In this document: one piece after another, positions 52,369-60,326 of the stretch
Layout: each line of letters starts with the position of its first letter
Position numbering within the stretch: the stretch's first letter is position 1
Assembly (NCBI GenBank): GCA_902798965.1
Contig: CADBYS010000007.1
Coordinates: 1-64,000 of the forward strand
Length of the DNA stretch: 64,000 nt
Direction: 5' to 3'
From: an uncultured Bacteroidales bacterium
GTDB taxonomy: Bacteria > Bacteroidota > Bacteroidia > Bacteroidales > Paludibacteraceae
Position numbers and translations under genes: made by a program
The notes under the pieces: generated by a model
Told to the model about the DNA's origin: nothing
Databases searched by the model: none
Seen by the model: the letters and a program-made list of their open reading frames with translations, nothing else

Positions 52369-53910
52369 TCATTTGCCCGTTTCTTTATATTCTCTATGCA
52401 AAGGAGAGAAAACATACTCAGGTAGAAGTTCAAGATTTTCCTTTAGCGATTTTCCATTAAGCACATCTACTCCAGCCCTCAAATTCATCATTAAAGAATA
52501 CTTGTTTTTTGCACAGTAACAGTCATTCTCATTAGAGTGAAAAGGAGTTCCATGCTCAGCGTAGCTATTTCCGGCACAGAAAGTACAGCACTTACAATAG
52601 TCATGAGTTCCGCACTCAACATATTCAGATTCCTTTGCTCCTAATAATTTATTCAGTTTTGGGTTATTCGTTATAATAGAATGAAAGTCTTGTTGTCTTA
52701 AATCGCCTAACTCCATGTGCATAGCGACACAAGGGATTAACTTTCCGTTAGGCATTACACAAAACGTTCCTTGACCGGCCAAACATGGCACTCCTTGTTT
52801 ACATGGAGCCGGATTGGAAGTCATCTCAAAGTCTTCATTTTTAGATTCAACATCCGGATCCATCATTATCAATTCCATTTCTTCAGGAGTGAGACGAAGA
52901 TGTTTCGTGGCACAGACATCGCCATCCATAGAACTTATTACTCCATAATCAATCGAAATAGGACATGACAATTTTTGTGCAAGGGATTTTAGTTCCAAAT
53001 AGGACTTTACTCCAGGTCGCATAAGTACACAATTGATTCCAACAGAAATTCCTCTATCTTTAAGAGCATGGATTACATCCATTGTTATTTGCCATGAACC
53101 TTTCTTACGCGTTATACCATCGTGCATTTCCGGATTAGCAGCATATAGAGATATGCGTACGGTTCTTGGGTAAAACTTTGCGAGTTTATCTATTTGATTA
53201 ACTATCTGCTGCCCATTTGTAAGTATCGCAATAGCGATGTCCTTTTGGTACAAGTATTCAATAATTCCCCAAATGTCTTTATAAGAAAAAGGATCTCCTC
53301 CGCTGAGAGATACTGATACTAAACCGGCATCGCACATCTGGTCAATAATACGCTTGTAATCGGACAGAGTAAGCTCATCAAAATCTGCTCGGCCGCTTTT
53401 TTCCTCATCATTACGAGTGGCGCCTAAATTATAACAATGCAAACATCTCTCACTACAACGATATGTGAGTTCAAATAATGCCCCTGTAATTTCTGTACAA
53501 TCAGCTACTGCATGATAATACGCTTCTTCTACGCTACTTATATCACAATGAATGTAATGCTCTGCATTATCGCCTATATAGGTCGTTATATTGGGCTGTG
53601 AGGCACAATGTTTTCTATATTGCTCGACATCGCTATAAGTAGGATATTTTTCCGACAAAAGACCTATCTCCACCAAAGAAGCAAAGAAAGGCAGAATGGA
53701 ATCTGGAGAAATATTTAATGTCTCTGATATTTGAGAAACGGACACCTCTCCATTACGACTGGCTGCAAGTATCATACCAACAACATCAGCAGATTCATGT
53801 TCAAAGAAGTACTCTCCGTTCATGAGTAGATTGAACATGATTGCAACATGCTTGGTTGCGTTATATTTGCCACATGTCCATTCCGGACGATAAAAAATGT
53901 TATTCTTCAT
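52369..53910 (-). CDS. radical SAM/SPASM peptide maturase
   Basis: 513 residues. N-terminal part (about 20-95) looks like a PqqD-type peptide-binding or winged-helix domain (VSQISETLNISPDSILPFFASLVEIGLL). The radical-SAM cluster motif is CSERCLHC (Cys152, 156, 159). The C-terminal SPASM region has Cys in PCKQGVPCLAGQG, FCVMPNGKLIPC and CKCCTFCAGNSY...DCYC, enough for two auxiliary Fe-S clusters. Such enzymes form Cys- or carbon-carbon crosslinks in peptides (AlbA, PqqE, SCIFF maturase). First gene after the promoter at 53943-53978. Confidence 0.85.
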   Translation of the reverse strand: MKNNIFYRPEWTCGKYNATKHVAIMFNLLMNGEYFFEHESADVVGMILAASRNGEVSVSQISETLNISPDSILPFFASLVEIGLLSEKYPTYSDVEQYRKHCASQPNITTYIGDNAEHYIHCDISSVEEAYYHAVADCTEITGALFELTYRCSERCLHCYNLGATRNDEEKSGRADFDELTLSDYKRIIDQMCDAGLVSVSLSGGDPFSYKDIWGIIEYLYQKDIAIAILTNGQQIVNQIDKLAKFYPRTVRISLYAANPEMHDGITRKKGSWQITMDVIHALKDRGISVGINCVLMRPGVKSYLELKSLAQKLSCPISIDYGVISSMDGDVCATKHLRLTPEEMELIMMDPDVESKNEDFEMTSNPAPCKQGVPCLAGQGTFCVMPNGKLIPCVAMHMELGDLRQQDFHSIITNNPKLNKLLGAKESEYVECGTHDYCKCCTFCAGNSYAEHGTPFHSNENDCYCAKNKYSLMMNLRAGVDVLNGKSLKENLELLPEYVFSPLHREYKETGK

Positions 53911-53942
53911 TTAGTTTTATTATATGTCTTTCCGTTTTCGAG

Positions 53943-53978
53943 TGCAAAGTTAGCATTTTTTTTTGATATATACAAAGT
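53943..53978 (-). promoter_or_regulatory. Bacteroidota -33/-7 promoter for the SAM unit
   Basis: Minus-strand TTTGTA (complement of 53971-53976) then TAACTTTG (53945-53952). Divergent from the ncRNA promoter, 25 bases apart. Confidence 0.78.
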
Positions 53979-54002
53979 CCTTTTTGGTTCTTTTCTGCTT
54001 GG

Positions 54003-54038
54003 GATTTGCATAAATCCTTATTTTTTAGTAATTTTGCA
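54003..54038 (+). promoter_or_regulatory. Bacteroidota -33/-7 promoter for structured RNA
   Basis: TTTGCATA (54005-54012) then TAATTTTG (54029-54036). No protein-coding gene follows on this strand; transcription would enter the structured region at about 54043. Confidence 0.8.
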
Positions 54039-54042
54039 GTGC

Positions 54043-54300
54043 TTTTCAGCAAGCGTCCATGCGCAAAAAAAGCATGAACGGTTCTTGTTCATGCCTTGAG
54101 GTCGTAGGAAAAACCTGTAAATGTCAACAAGAAACGTCCATGCTAATGATGGACGCTTGCTTGATTTGTTCCGACATTTACACGTTATGAAGTTTCCTAC
54201 GTTTCAAGGCGTGTTTCGAACAAACAGCAAACGCTATAAATCAATATGTCTGCGCAACGCTTTGCGCATAATCTTCGGTTTAACGTCGGGAAGCGACGAG
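54043..54300 (+). ncRNA. candidate structured noncoding RNA
   Basis: Starts at a strong promoter and has no convincing ORF. Pairings I can read: outer ATGCGCAAA (54059-54067) with TTTGCGCAT (54261-54269); hairpin GCATGAAC/GTTCATGC (54072-54079/54087-54094); a long arm built of CCTTGA/TCAAGG, CGTAGGAAA/TTTCCTACG (54103-54111/54193-54201) and TGTAAATGTC/GACATTTACA (54116-54125/54173-54182), capped by CGTCCAT/ATGGACG (54135-54141/54149-54155); and two 3' hairpins (54251-54268, 54284-54298). GCAAGCGTCCAT (54049-54060) can instead pair with 54149-54160, a competing fold. Not recognised as tmRNA, RNase P or SRP; a 6S-type RNA is possible. Confidence 0.68.
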
Positions 54301-54310
54301 GGGGCGTGAT

Positions 54311-54795
54311 CTATTTTAACATCCCTTTGACCATCTTTCGCAGTTCTTCCTTATTAGGGAGGAATAGTTCATACTTCGAGACAAACAGATTGCTATCCAC
54401 GTCAATTTTTCAGATGTCTGAAAATTTTGCGAAGATTTGTCAGATGTCTGACATTTGGGAAACATCAAGTAGAACTTGCGCATGTTGTTCAAATTAGGAT
54501 GGCTATAGCCTCGCCCGACTCTTGCGCGAAGAATCTTGGAAAGGTTGGAAAGCATAGCAGTTCCGTACTTTGCACGCTTGTTACCATCCTGTTCAAACTC
54601 AACAATATGACGACCAATCCTCCAATATGTCGTTTTGATGGTTTCGCTGATGCTAATGGCTAAGGCTCTTTTTCCATCCTCTATTTCTTGCACAATCTTG
54701 TCGGCAAGCAAGGAAAGATCTGCATCAGGCAACACAACTGGATGATCAATCTTTGCAAGTTCGTTATTCATATTTCTATGTGGCATTTCATTCAT
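54311..54795 (-). pseudogene. DUF1016 (YhcG-type) gene with middle deleted
   Basis: N-terminal DUF1016 sequence is intact to about residue 130 (TYWRIGRHIVEFEQDGNKRAKYG, HPNLNNMRKFYLMFPKCQT, QTSEKLTW). Reading then leaves frame; in another frame the next bases encode DSNLFVSKYELFLPNKEELRKMVKGMLK and a stop, which is the normal C-terminus of this family. So about 200 central codons (the PDDEXK nuclease region) are missing and the join is out of frame. The intact promoter at 54886-54921 is retained. Confidence 0.82.
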
Positions 54796-54885
54796 GTCGT
54801 ATTCTTACTATCAGAACAGGTTTTCTCATAGTGATTGTAACTATCTATAAAATGATAGTCATCCATATGGTTAAACTTTTGTGGC

Positions 54886-54921
54886 TACAAAGTTACAAAA
54901 AAAAACTGATATTTGCAAATA
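54886..54921 (-). promoter_or_regulatory. Bacteroidota -33/-7 promoter
   Basis: Minus-strand TTTGCAAA (54912-54919) then TAACTTTG (54888-54895), still present upstream of the broken DUF1016 gene. A stem ACTATC/GATAGT follows in the leader. Confidence 0.8.
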
Positions 54922-54984
54922 AAGATCAAAAATAGTCGCAATTTTGTATAATTATTTGCATATTTTATGTAAATATTCGATTTT

Positions 54985-55947
54985 TTATGGTTCAGAAAGC
55001 AGATTATTGATAAATTCAGTCGTCTTATTAGTCCAAAACGTGTATATTTGGTCGCGACGTAATTCATCATCAGGATACAGGTTCATGAGCGAGTCACGAA
55101 TAGCAAAGCCTCTCTGAGATTCCTCGGAAATAGCCGAAATTTTAGTTATTACATCATCTGATTGTTCTGCCGCGTGACGGATAGCTGCATAGTGTTGCTC
55201 CAAAGAGGTGTTGACCCGCTCGAGCATCAGTTGTTCCTCTTGCTCGGCAGCATGGCGCTCGTTTTGGGCGGCATAGAAGAGACTCGCTGCAACAGCCAAC
55301 AAACAAACGGAAAATATAACAGGTAATGCGCGAAGTACTCGGCGCGTTACGGCATAACGGCGCGGATAAATCTTCCGGAGCAGTTCTTGCGCTTGCGCAT
55401 TCTCGTTACGTATATCGTCGGCGGAAGCATAGATGCTGTCATCCGTTTCGCTTAGCCCGAAATCGATAAGTTTGACGTTACAGCCATTACGCGTGATGAG
55501 TATATTATCGCCTTTCAGATCGCGATGAGTCAGCTGGTGCGCATGGATATAATCCAAAGTGTCTTGCAGTTGTCCGACTACTCGTTCGCGGGCAGTCCAA
55601 GACGGTTTGGCAAGCAGCCATTGCGTTAAAGTCTGCCCTTCGATATACTCCTGAACGATACACTCCCCTAACCCTTCGACAGGTTCAAGGGAAAAGGTTG
55701 TTGCTATATTCGGATGGGATAAGGCAATACCGGTTCGGAACTCACGTTGCAGCATCCGGCGATATTCTGTGAGCGCACGATGTTCGGGACGCAGGGCTTT
55801 GATCAGGAATCGCCGGTCGTACCGTACTCCGCTATAGATAAGGCAGTTCTTGCGCTCCTGAAGGAGCGTAAGATCCGACCATTCGGTGTTCCATGTATCG
55901 GAAGCTATGAAGCCGGAAGAACTCGGGCTGTTATACTCTGCGGACAT
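54985..55947 (-). CDS. Ser/Thr kinase-like protein with one membrane helix
   Basis: 320 residues. Kinase N-lobe Lys in [12 protein letters not shown] (about 50), catalytic loop HRDLKGDN (141-148) and DFG (162-164). The C-lobe stops early: after DFGLSETDD only a short helix remains (no APE motif) before a membrane helix ([21 protein letters not shown], about 207-227) and a periplasmic coiled coil. Active-site residues are present but the substrate lobe is lacking, so activity is uncertain. It overlaps the upstream partner gene by 17 bases. Confidence 0.78.
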   Translation of the reverse strand: MSAEYNSPSSSGFIASDTWNTEWSDLTLLQERKNCLIYSGVRYDRRFLIKALRPEHRALTEYRRMLQREFRTGIALSHPNIATTFSLEPVEGLGECIVQEYIEGQTLTQWLLAKPSWTARERVVGQLQDTLDYIHAHQLTHRDLKGDNILITRNGCNVKLIDFGLSETDDSIYASADDIRNENAQAQELLRKIYPRRYAVTRRVLRALPVIFSVCLLAVAASLFYAAQNERHAAEQEEQLMLERVNTSLEQHYAAIRHAAEQSDDVITKISAISEESQRGFAIRDSLMNLYPDDELRRDQIYTFWTNKTTEFINNLLSEP

Positions 55948-56509
55948 AGGTCAAGCCGTGACGTTTGCCGGCCACATAGGTTTTTGGAGGTTGATTTTCT
56001 TGGACTACATTATCCAGATACATAGGGCGATTGACAAGGAAACAAACGGCACTACACGTATCACCGGCATGCAACTTGCTATTCTCTGCCTCCACAACCG
56101 TAAACCGGTTCGTTCCTTCATAGCGCAATACCGCGCGTCGGTTCGGTCGCCAGGCTACTTCCACACAATCTCCTGCTTGCAGCTCATCAGCCCGCACACC
56201 TTCTCCCACAAATGTCTCACTGTCTGCTTCCTGACGGTCAGAAAGCGCCTGCAAATACTCCTCCCATGAAGCGTATCCTAATAAATGGCATAGAATAGAA
56301 AGTGTAGTATGACGTGGCGTTTGCGCGCCGTCGATATAGTTCCACAGGCGCTTTAATGTGGTGGGAGACAGGTATTCGTGCGATACCTCCCAGATACGCA
56401 GATTGAGCCAGTCGAAATCCGTAGGCGTACGCATTTCCCGCCCCATAAGCTGCTCAATATCTGCTCGCAGCGATACTATTTCTGGTGATTGTTTTGTCAA
56501 AATATCCAC
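55931..56509 (-). CDS. hypothetical partner of the kinase-like protein
   Basis: 192 residues. The N-terminal part is helical ([43 protein letters not shown]), reading like a helix-turn-helix with a lambda-repressor-like core. The C-terminal half is beta-rich ([20 protein letters not shown]) and could be a small sensor or RNA/DNA-binding fold. Pairs of this HTH-like protein and a membrane kinase occur in Bacteroidota; the function is unproven. Translationally coupled to the kinase gene. Confidence 0.6.
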   Translation of the reverse strand: MDILTKQSPEIVSLRADIEQLMGREMRTPTDFDWLNLRIWEVSHEYLSPTTLKRLWNYIDGAQTPRHTTLSILCHLLGYASWEEYLQALSDRQEADSETFVGEGVRADELQAGDCVEVAWRPNRRAVLRYEGTNRFTVVEAENSKLHAGDTCSAVCFLVNRPMYLDNVVQENQPPKTYVAGKRHGLTYVRRV

Positions 56510-56523
56510 AGGTGGGGATGGGA

Positions 56524-56858
56524 TTATTCTTTATCTTTATCAGTTTTCTCTTCAAGCGGCAAAGAGGGGTGCTGGCTTTCGAAGAAACGTTTGGCACTTA
56601 ATGGGGAAACGACATTCCTGCCGGTTTGTGCTTCCCGTCAGCTGCTTGCATCTTCAGTTGTCCGATTTTTTCGGACAACTCGCTTCCTTCCTTCTTCAGT
56701 TTACCTTTAAGGTCGCTCCAATATTTGCGAGGTCTGTCGGTATCGGTCAGAACTTCAATCACATCTACAATGGAGAAGAAGTATTTATCCTTCTCACTAT
56801 CCCACACGACGCGAATATTACTCGCCTCGAAATGTTTTATGATTTCCTCTTGTGCCAT
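56524..56858 (-). pseudogene. BRO-N/antirepressor gene with middle deleted
   Basis: The N-terminal BRO domain reads well to residue 75 (VWDSEKDKYFFSIVDVIEVLT, YWSDLKGKLKKEGSELSEKIGQLKM). The frame then stops at FPH, while the +2 frame carries GNVVSPLSAKRFFESQHPSL and the tail EEKTDKDKE to a stop at 56524, the normal C-terminus of longer family members. As with the DUF1016 gene, both ends survive and the centre is gone. Promoter at 56876-56911 intact. Confidence 0.78.
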
Positions 56859-56875
56859 TATGCTCGATTTGCAAC

Positions 56876-56911
56876 TACAAAGTTACTAAAAAAAATTGAC
56901 ATTTGCAAATG
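56876..56911 (-). promoter_or_regulatory. Bacteroidota -33/-7 promoter
   Basis: Minus-strand TTTGCAAA (56902-56909) then TAACTTTG (56878-56885). Upstream of the BRO-N pseudogene; could also drive the kinase pair behind it. Confidence 0.8.
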
Positions 56912-56959
56912 ATTTGCGAAAATATTGGTAGTTTTTTTGATTTTTTCGTAAAAATACAC

Positions 56960-56988
56960 AAAAAAAGCCGCGCGGGCGGCTCTTTTTG
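56960..56988. terminator. bidirectional intrinsic terminator
   Basis: AGCCGC (56966-56971), loop GCGG, GCGGCT (56976-56981), with A-run before and CTTTTTG after. Works on either strand; separates the island from the repeat field to its right. Confidence 0.85.
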
Positions 56989-57000
56989 TTCAATTCACTC

Positions 57001-57077
57001 CTTTCACCTTTCACTTTTCACCTTTCACCTTTCTCTTTTCACCTTTCGCCTTTCACCTTTCACCTTTCACCTTTCAA
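57001..57077 (-). repeat. 7-bp tandem repeat array, 11 units
   Basis: CTTTCAC-type units (variants TTTTCAC, CTTTCTC, CTTTCGC, CTTTCAA) run in register for 77 bases; the minus strand reads GTGAAAG, the same unit as at 5161 and 30536. Longest array in the window. The unit contains neither a hairpin nor spacers, so it is not CRISPR. Confidence 0.92.
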
Positions 57078-57091
57078 AAGTGTGCAGCTTA

Positions 57092-57238
57092 ATCGGGGTC
57101 AAATCATAGTCAAGTCCATGGCAACACCAACCTAATCGCTCACTGGTCGCGTACGGTTTGCCCCTCCGATCTTTCCGCAACCTCGTCGGGGTCAAAATGG
57201 GGTCTTATCAGGGTCAAGATGGGGTTTTATCGGGGTTA
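57092..57238. repeat. 22-bp GGGGTCAA repeats
   Basis: TC(G/A)GGGTCAA(A/G)ATGGGGT then (C/T)TTA, 22 bp, occurs at 57186 and 57208, with a partial third at 57230 (TCGGGGTTA) and a related TCGGGGTCAAA at 57093. Iteron-like spacing but no replication gene nearby. Confidence 0.75.
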
Positions 57239-57374
57239 TCCTAGACTTTAGTCCTCCCCAAAGCCCAATCAAACCCTGACCTTCCCCATATCATCTTTGC
57301 ATTTTTCTCGCATTTTTGCGAGAACTATCCCTACGTCCATTCCCGAAGGATACCATCATCCGACATTTTTTTAA

Positions 57375-57481
57375 CATGACGGTTTGACGGTTTCTATTAC
57401 CAAAATCAGCGCATTTCAACATCTTAATTTATTGTTTTTATGCGCATTGCGCAGAAACCGTCAAACCGTCAAACCGTCATG
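57375..57481. repeat. large inverted repeat with nested hairpins
   Basis: CATGACGGTTTGACGGTTTC (57375-57394) pairs with 57453-57481, which holds one additional AAACCGTC octamer. Inside, GCGCAT (409-414) pairs with ATGCGC (440-445), and GCGCATTGCGC forms a further small stem. The whole 57240-57583 stretch contains no gene; it could be an RNA hairpin, a cruciform or a decayed element end. Confidence 0.75.
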
Positions 57482-57583
57482 CAAAAATATGCAAAGATAT
57501 ATGGGAAAAAATTTCATTTTTCTTCATTTTGCAAGCGAAATGCGAGATTTTGAGTGCAAAAATTCAATCAGCTGCACGAATGG

Positions 57584-58036
57584 TTACTTCAAGTCGTCCG
57601 TGTCGAGGAGGATGGTGACGGGACCGGAGTTGATGAAATCGACTTGCATGTCGGCTCCGAAACGGCCTGTCTCAACGTGCAGTCCGTAGGTGGTACGGAG
57701 AGTTTGATTGAAATAGTCGTACAACGGCGAGGCTTGTTCCGGACGCGCGGCACGGATGAAGGAAGGTCGGTTGCCCTTGCGGCAATCGGCATAGAGCGTG
57801 AACTGCGATATACTGAGGATAGCCCCATCCACCTCACGCAGAGAGAGATTCATCTTACCCTGCGCATCCTCAAAGACGCGGAGTTGGGCGATCTTCTTCG
57901 CCAAGAGATCGGCTTCTGCCCGGGTGTCTGTTTCGGTGATGCCCACCAGAAGCATGAAACCCATTCCTATCCTACCGACCGCCGTGCCATCAATGCGCAC
58001 CTCGGCACGGCTACAACGTTGTACTACTACTCGCAT
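57584..58036 (-). CDS. dtd: D-aminoacyl-tRNA deacylase
   Basis: 150 residues, normal Dtd length. [16 protein letters not shown] start, the catalytic [17 protein letters not shown] and the C-terminal [11 protein letters not shown] cross-subunit Gly-Pro motif. It removes D-amino acids and glycine wrongly attached to tRNA. First core gene after the accessory region; no -33/-7 promoter was found directly upstream. Confidence 0.95.
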   Translation of the reverse strand: MRVVVQRCSRAEVRIDGTAVGRIGMGFMLLVGITETDTRAEADLLAKKIAQLRVFEDAQGKMNLSLREVDGAILSISQFTLYADCRKGNRPSFIRAARPEQASPLYDYFNQTLRTTYGLHVETGRFGADMQVDFINSGPVTILLDTDDLK

Positions 58037-58096
58037 GGTTGTTCTATTTTAAATATTACCGGATTGCTTGGATGAGGGCTGTGGTCATCTTTTTCG

Positions 58097-59815
58097 TTAT
58101 TTGGTGAACAGCCAACCGTCGTATTGGATGTCGATGGTGCTGTCGCTGTAGGCTGTGATATCAATATCGTCCAAGGCAAAAGCTACCTTATTGTCCTGCG
58201 AGTGAACGACCAATGCAGTCTTTTCGGCTTTGGCAGCAGCTATGGACGCGGTGTCGAAGAGGAGGAGGTAATTCTGTTCTCCGTATTTGAGGTTGATATG
58301 CAATACGCTACCTTGCAGACTATTAGCGGGAATAGAACGCGTTGTCCAGCGGTTGATGCGTCGGAACGAGGTGAATCCTTGCGGACACGGATACGAAACT
58401 TCATTATTCGGTGTGTAATACGCCAACGCCCACGTTAGGGTACGCATTGTTGCTGTTGAGTCAGCGGAACCGTTACTGCCATAACAGGACGTATCCAACC
58501 AGCGGTTTGCGTAGTCGTCGCCATAGTTATTGCGCATATACAGCAGGTCATCGCGCAGACTGTTGGCCTCAGATTCGGTCAGTGCGGAATTGTCCGTCAA
58601 GCCATAGATATGCAGCGGCAGTTGCAGTTGCTTGTCATTGACTATGCGGTCGATCTTGGCTGTCAGGATGGGACGAGATATACGATAATAGTTCAGCGGC
58701 TGACCGGAAGTGAGCAGGAACAGCGCGGCAAACGACCAGATGATCCAATGGAAACGTTTGCGCTTGGCAACAAGCATCACGATGCAGATGGCGTAGAACC
58801 ACAGCAACATCGTCAGCACATACAGACGCGGAGCAGTAATGCCGTAATCCACCACCCGACGCACGATGCCGACCGTCATCAGCACGAGCAGCGGCAGAAT
58901 GATAACAGGCAACCAGCGTGTGAGCAGCCTACTCTGCCACGTGTCGCGTTTGGTTACCTCGGGATAGAGCAAGACGAAACAGAGCACGTAGCCAATCATC
59001 ACACATGATACGAGCACGGATAGCAGACCTTTGGGCAGTTCCCAGTGCACGAGGATGCTGATGCCATACGCGTAGAGCACCACGATATAACAGCCAAGCA
59101 AGGGCAAGAGCAGCCACGACACGACTTTGCGGAGCAGCGAGGGCATATCGGCAGAGGTGTTGTGCTTGCGGTCGCCCTGTGGAAGCAACGCCATGAACAG
59201 CATCCCGAAGAGCATCACCGACCCAAGAACCATCAGAATAACCATCAGTTTCTCGCTCGGCTTGAAATCAAACAGCGCTCCCGTACCTGCCACCAAGCCT
59301 TCTGCACCACCGACCATCAGCCACGACACGATGCCGCTGATGAGAAGTGCACCGGCAGACGAACAGATGAAGTGCCAGGCTTTGAGGTCGTCTTGCTCCT
59401 TATGGAACGAGCCGAGCAAGGCAAAAAGGATGATGGCTGTGCCCCACGCCGCATTGCCGATGTAGAATGCCGGGAGTTCTTTGTCGGGGAACAGATTAGT
59501 ATAGAACAAGAGGATGCTATACCCACCCCACAACGCAAGGGCGATACCTTCAGTCCACCAGCGCAGATGTTGGCTCCTCTGCTCTTCGCCCCACAACGAT
59601 ACAGCCAGGCTGATCGGTATTCCTCCCGAAAGGAAGACAAGCAGACACAGCAACCACGTTGCGGATTTCCCGGGTTGAGCAATAGTCAAATAGGTAATCA
59701 AAGCGGTTAAAGCCGTTAGCAGACAGACTGCCACGGGAAATCGCAGCACAACGCGCCGGAGCGATTGCCAAAGGTTGTGCAACGACAGACGTTGCTTGAG
59801 TGAGGCGATGTTCAT
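58097..59815 (-). CDS. DUF4153 polytopic membrane protein
   Basis: 572 residues with about a dozen membrane helices and a C-terminal soluble part (from about 400, YANRWLDTSCYGSNG). The segment RRVVDYGITAPRLYVLTMLLW is the DUF4153 hallmark. Function unknown. 60 bases upstream of dtd, same strand. Confidence 0.85.
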   Translation of the reverse strand: MNIASLKQRLSLHNLWQSLRRVVLRFPVAVCLLTALTALITYLTIAQPGKSATWLLCLLVFLSGGIPISLAVSLWGEEQRSQHLRWWTEGIALALWGGYSILLFYTNLFPDKELPAFYIGNAAWGTAIILFALLGSFHKEQDDLKAWHFICSSAGALLISGIVSWLMVGGAEGLVAGTGALFDFKPSEKLMVILMVLGSVMLFGMLFMALLPQGDRKHNTSADMPSLLRKVVSWLLLPLLGCYIVVLYAYGISILVHWELPKGLLSVLVSCVMIGYVLCFVLLYPEVTKRDTWQSRLLTRWLPVIILPLLVLMTVGIVRRVVDYGITAPRLYVLTMLLWFYAICIVMLVAKRKRFHWIIWSFAALFLLTSGQPLNYYRISRPILTAKIDRIVNDKQLQLPLHIYGLTDNSALTESEANSLRDDLLYMRNNYGDDYANRWLDTSCYGSNGSADSTATMRTLTWALAYYTPNNEVSYPCPQGFTSFRRINRWTTRSIPANSLQGSVLHINLKYGEQNYLLLFDTASIAAAKAEKTALVVHSQDNKVAFALDDIDITAYSDSTIDIQYDGWLFTK

Positions 59816-59834
59816 AGGTTGCTATTGATCCGAA

Positions 59835-60281
59835 TTATGCCAATTGGCTTTGCACAACCTGTGCAACCATCTTGCCGTCGGCATTGGGCAGAGCGGCCTT
59901 GATGGCTTTGACGAAGAGACCCATGTTCTTCTTCTCGGCTTCCCAGCCGTTGGCTTCTTTGGCCTGATTGAAGGCACGAACGATATCTTCTTCGCTGGCA
60001 GCCTTGGGCAAGAAGGTCTCCAGCACGTCGATCTGTGCCTGCTCGGCATCGGCCAGTTCTTTACGTCCGGCAGCGATGTATTGCTCCACCGACTCCTGGC
60101 GTTGCTTAACCATCTTCTTGATGATCTGGATCTCGTCGGCCTCGGTCATTTCCTTACCGGCATTCTCCTTGCTTGTTGACCAATTGAGGAAAGCACTCTT
60201 GATGGCGCGCAGCGTCTCAGTGCGTACGGAATCATGGTTTTTCATTGCCTCCATGATCAAGGCATTCATTTCATTCTTCAT
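59835..60281 (-). CDS. GatB/YqeY domain protein
   Basis: 148 residues. RTETLRAIKSAFLNWST, EIQIIKKMVKQRQESVEQYIAAGR and KKNMGLFVKAIKAALPNADGKMVAQVV are the YqeY helical-domain blocks, resembling the tRNA-binding tail of GatB. Its free-standing role is not established. Lies 19 bases upstream of the DUF4153 gene. Confidence 0.9.
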   Translation of the reverse strand: MKNEMNALIMEAMKNHDSVRTETLRAIKSAFLNWSTSKENAGKEMTEADEIQIIKKMVKQRQESVEQYIAAGRKELADAEQAQIDVLETFLPKAASEEDIVRAFNQAKEANGWEAEKKNMGLFVKAIKAALPNADGKMVAQVVQSQLA

Positions 60282-60326
60282 ATGATTATTCTTTTACTAT
60301 TTCTATTTTTGGGCAATCAGTATCGG

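Noticed and set aside
54043-54300. Retron ncRNA
   Set aside because: The arm layout is suggestive, but no reverse transcriptase is encoded on either strand nearby, so the label is not supported.
54043-54300. tmRNA or RNase P RNA
   Set aside because: No tRNA-like acceptor end, no tag reading frame and no GAGGAAAGTCC-type P-RNA core were found.
57001-57077. Possible CRISPR array in the heptamer field
   Set aside because: Units are 7 bp and contiguous with no spacers, and no cas gene is present anywhere in the window.
57186-57238. Plasmid-type replication origin from the 22-bp repeats
   Set aside because: Iteron-like spacing only; no Rep protein, DnaA boxes or AT-rich unwinding region could be identified.
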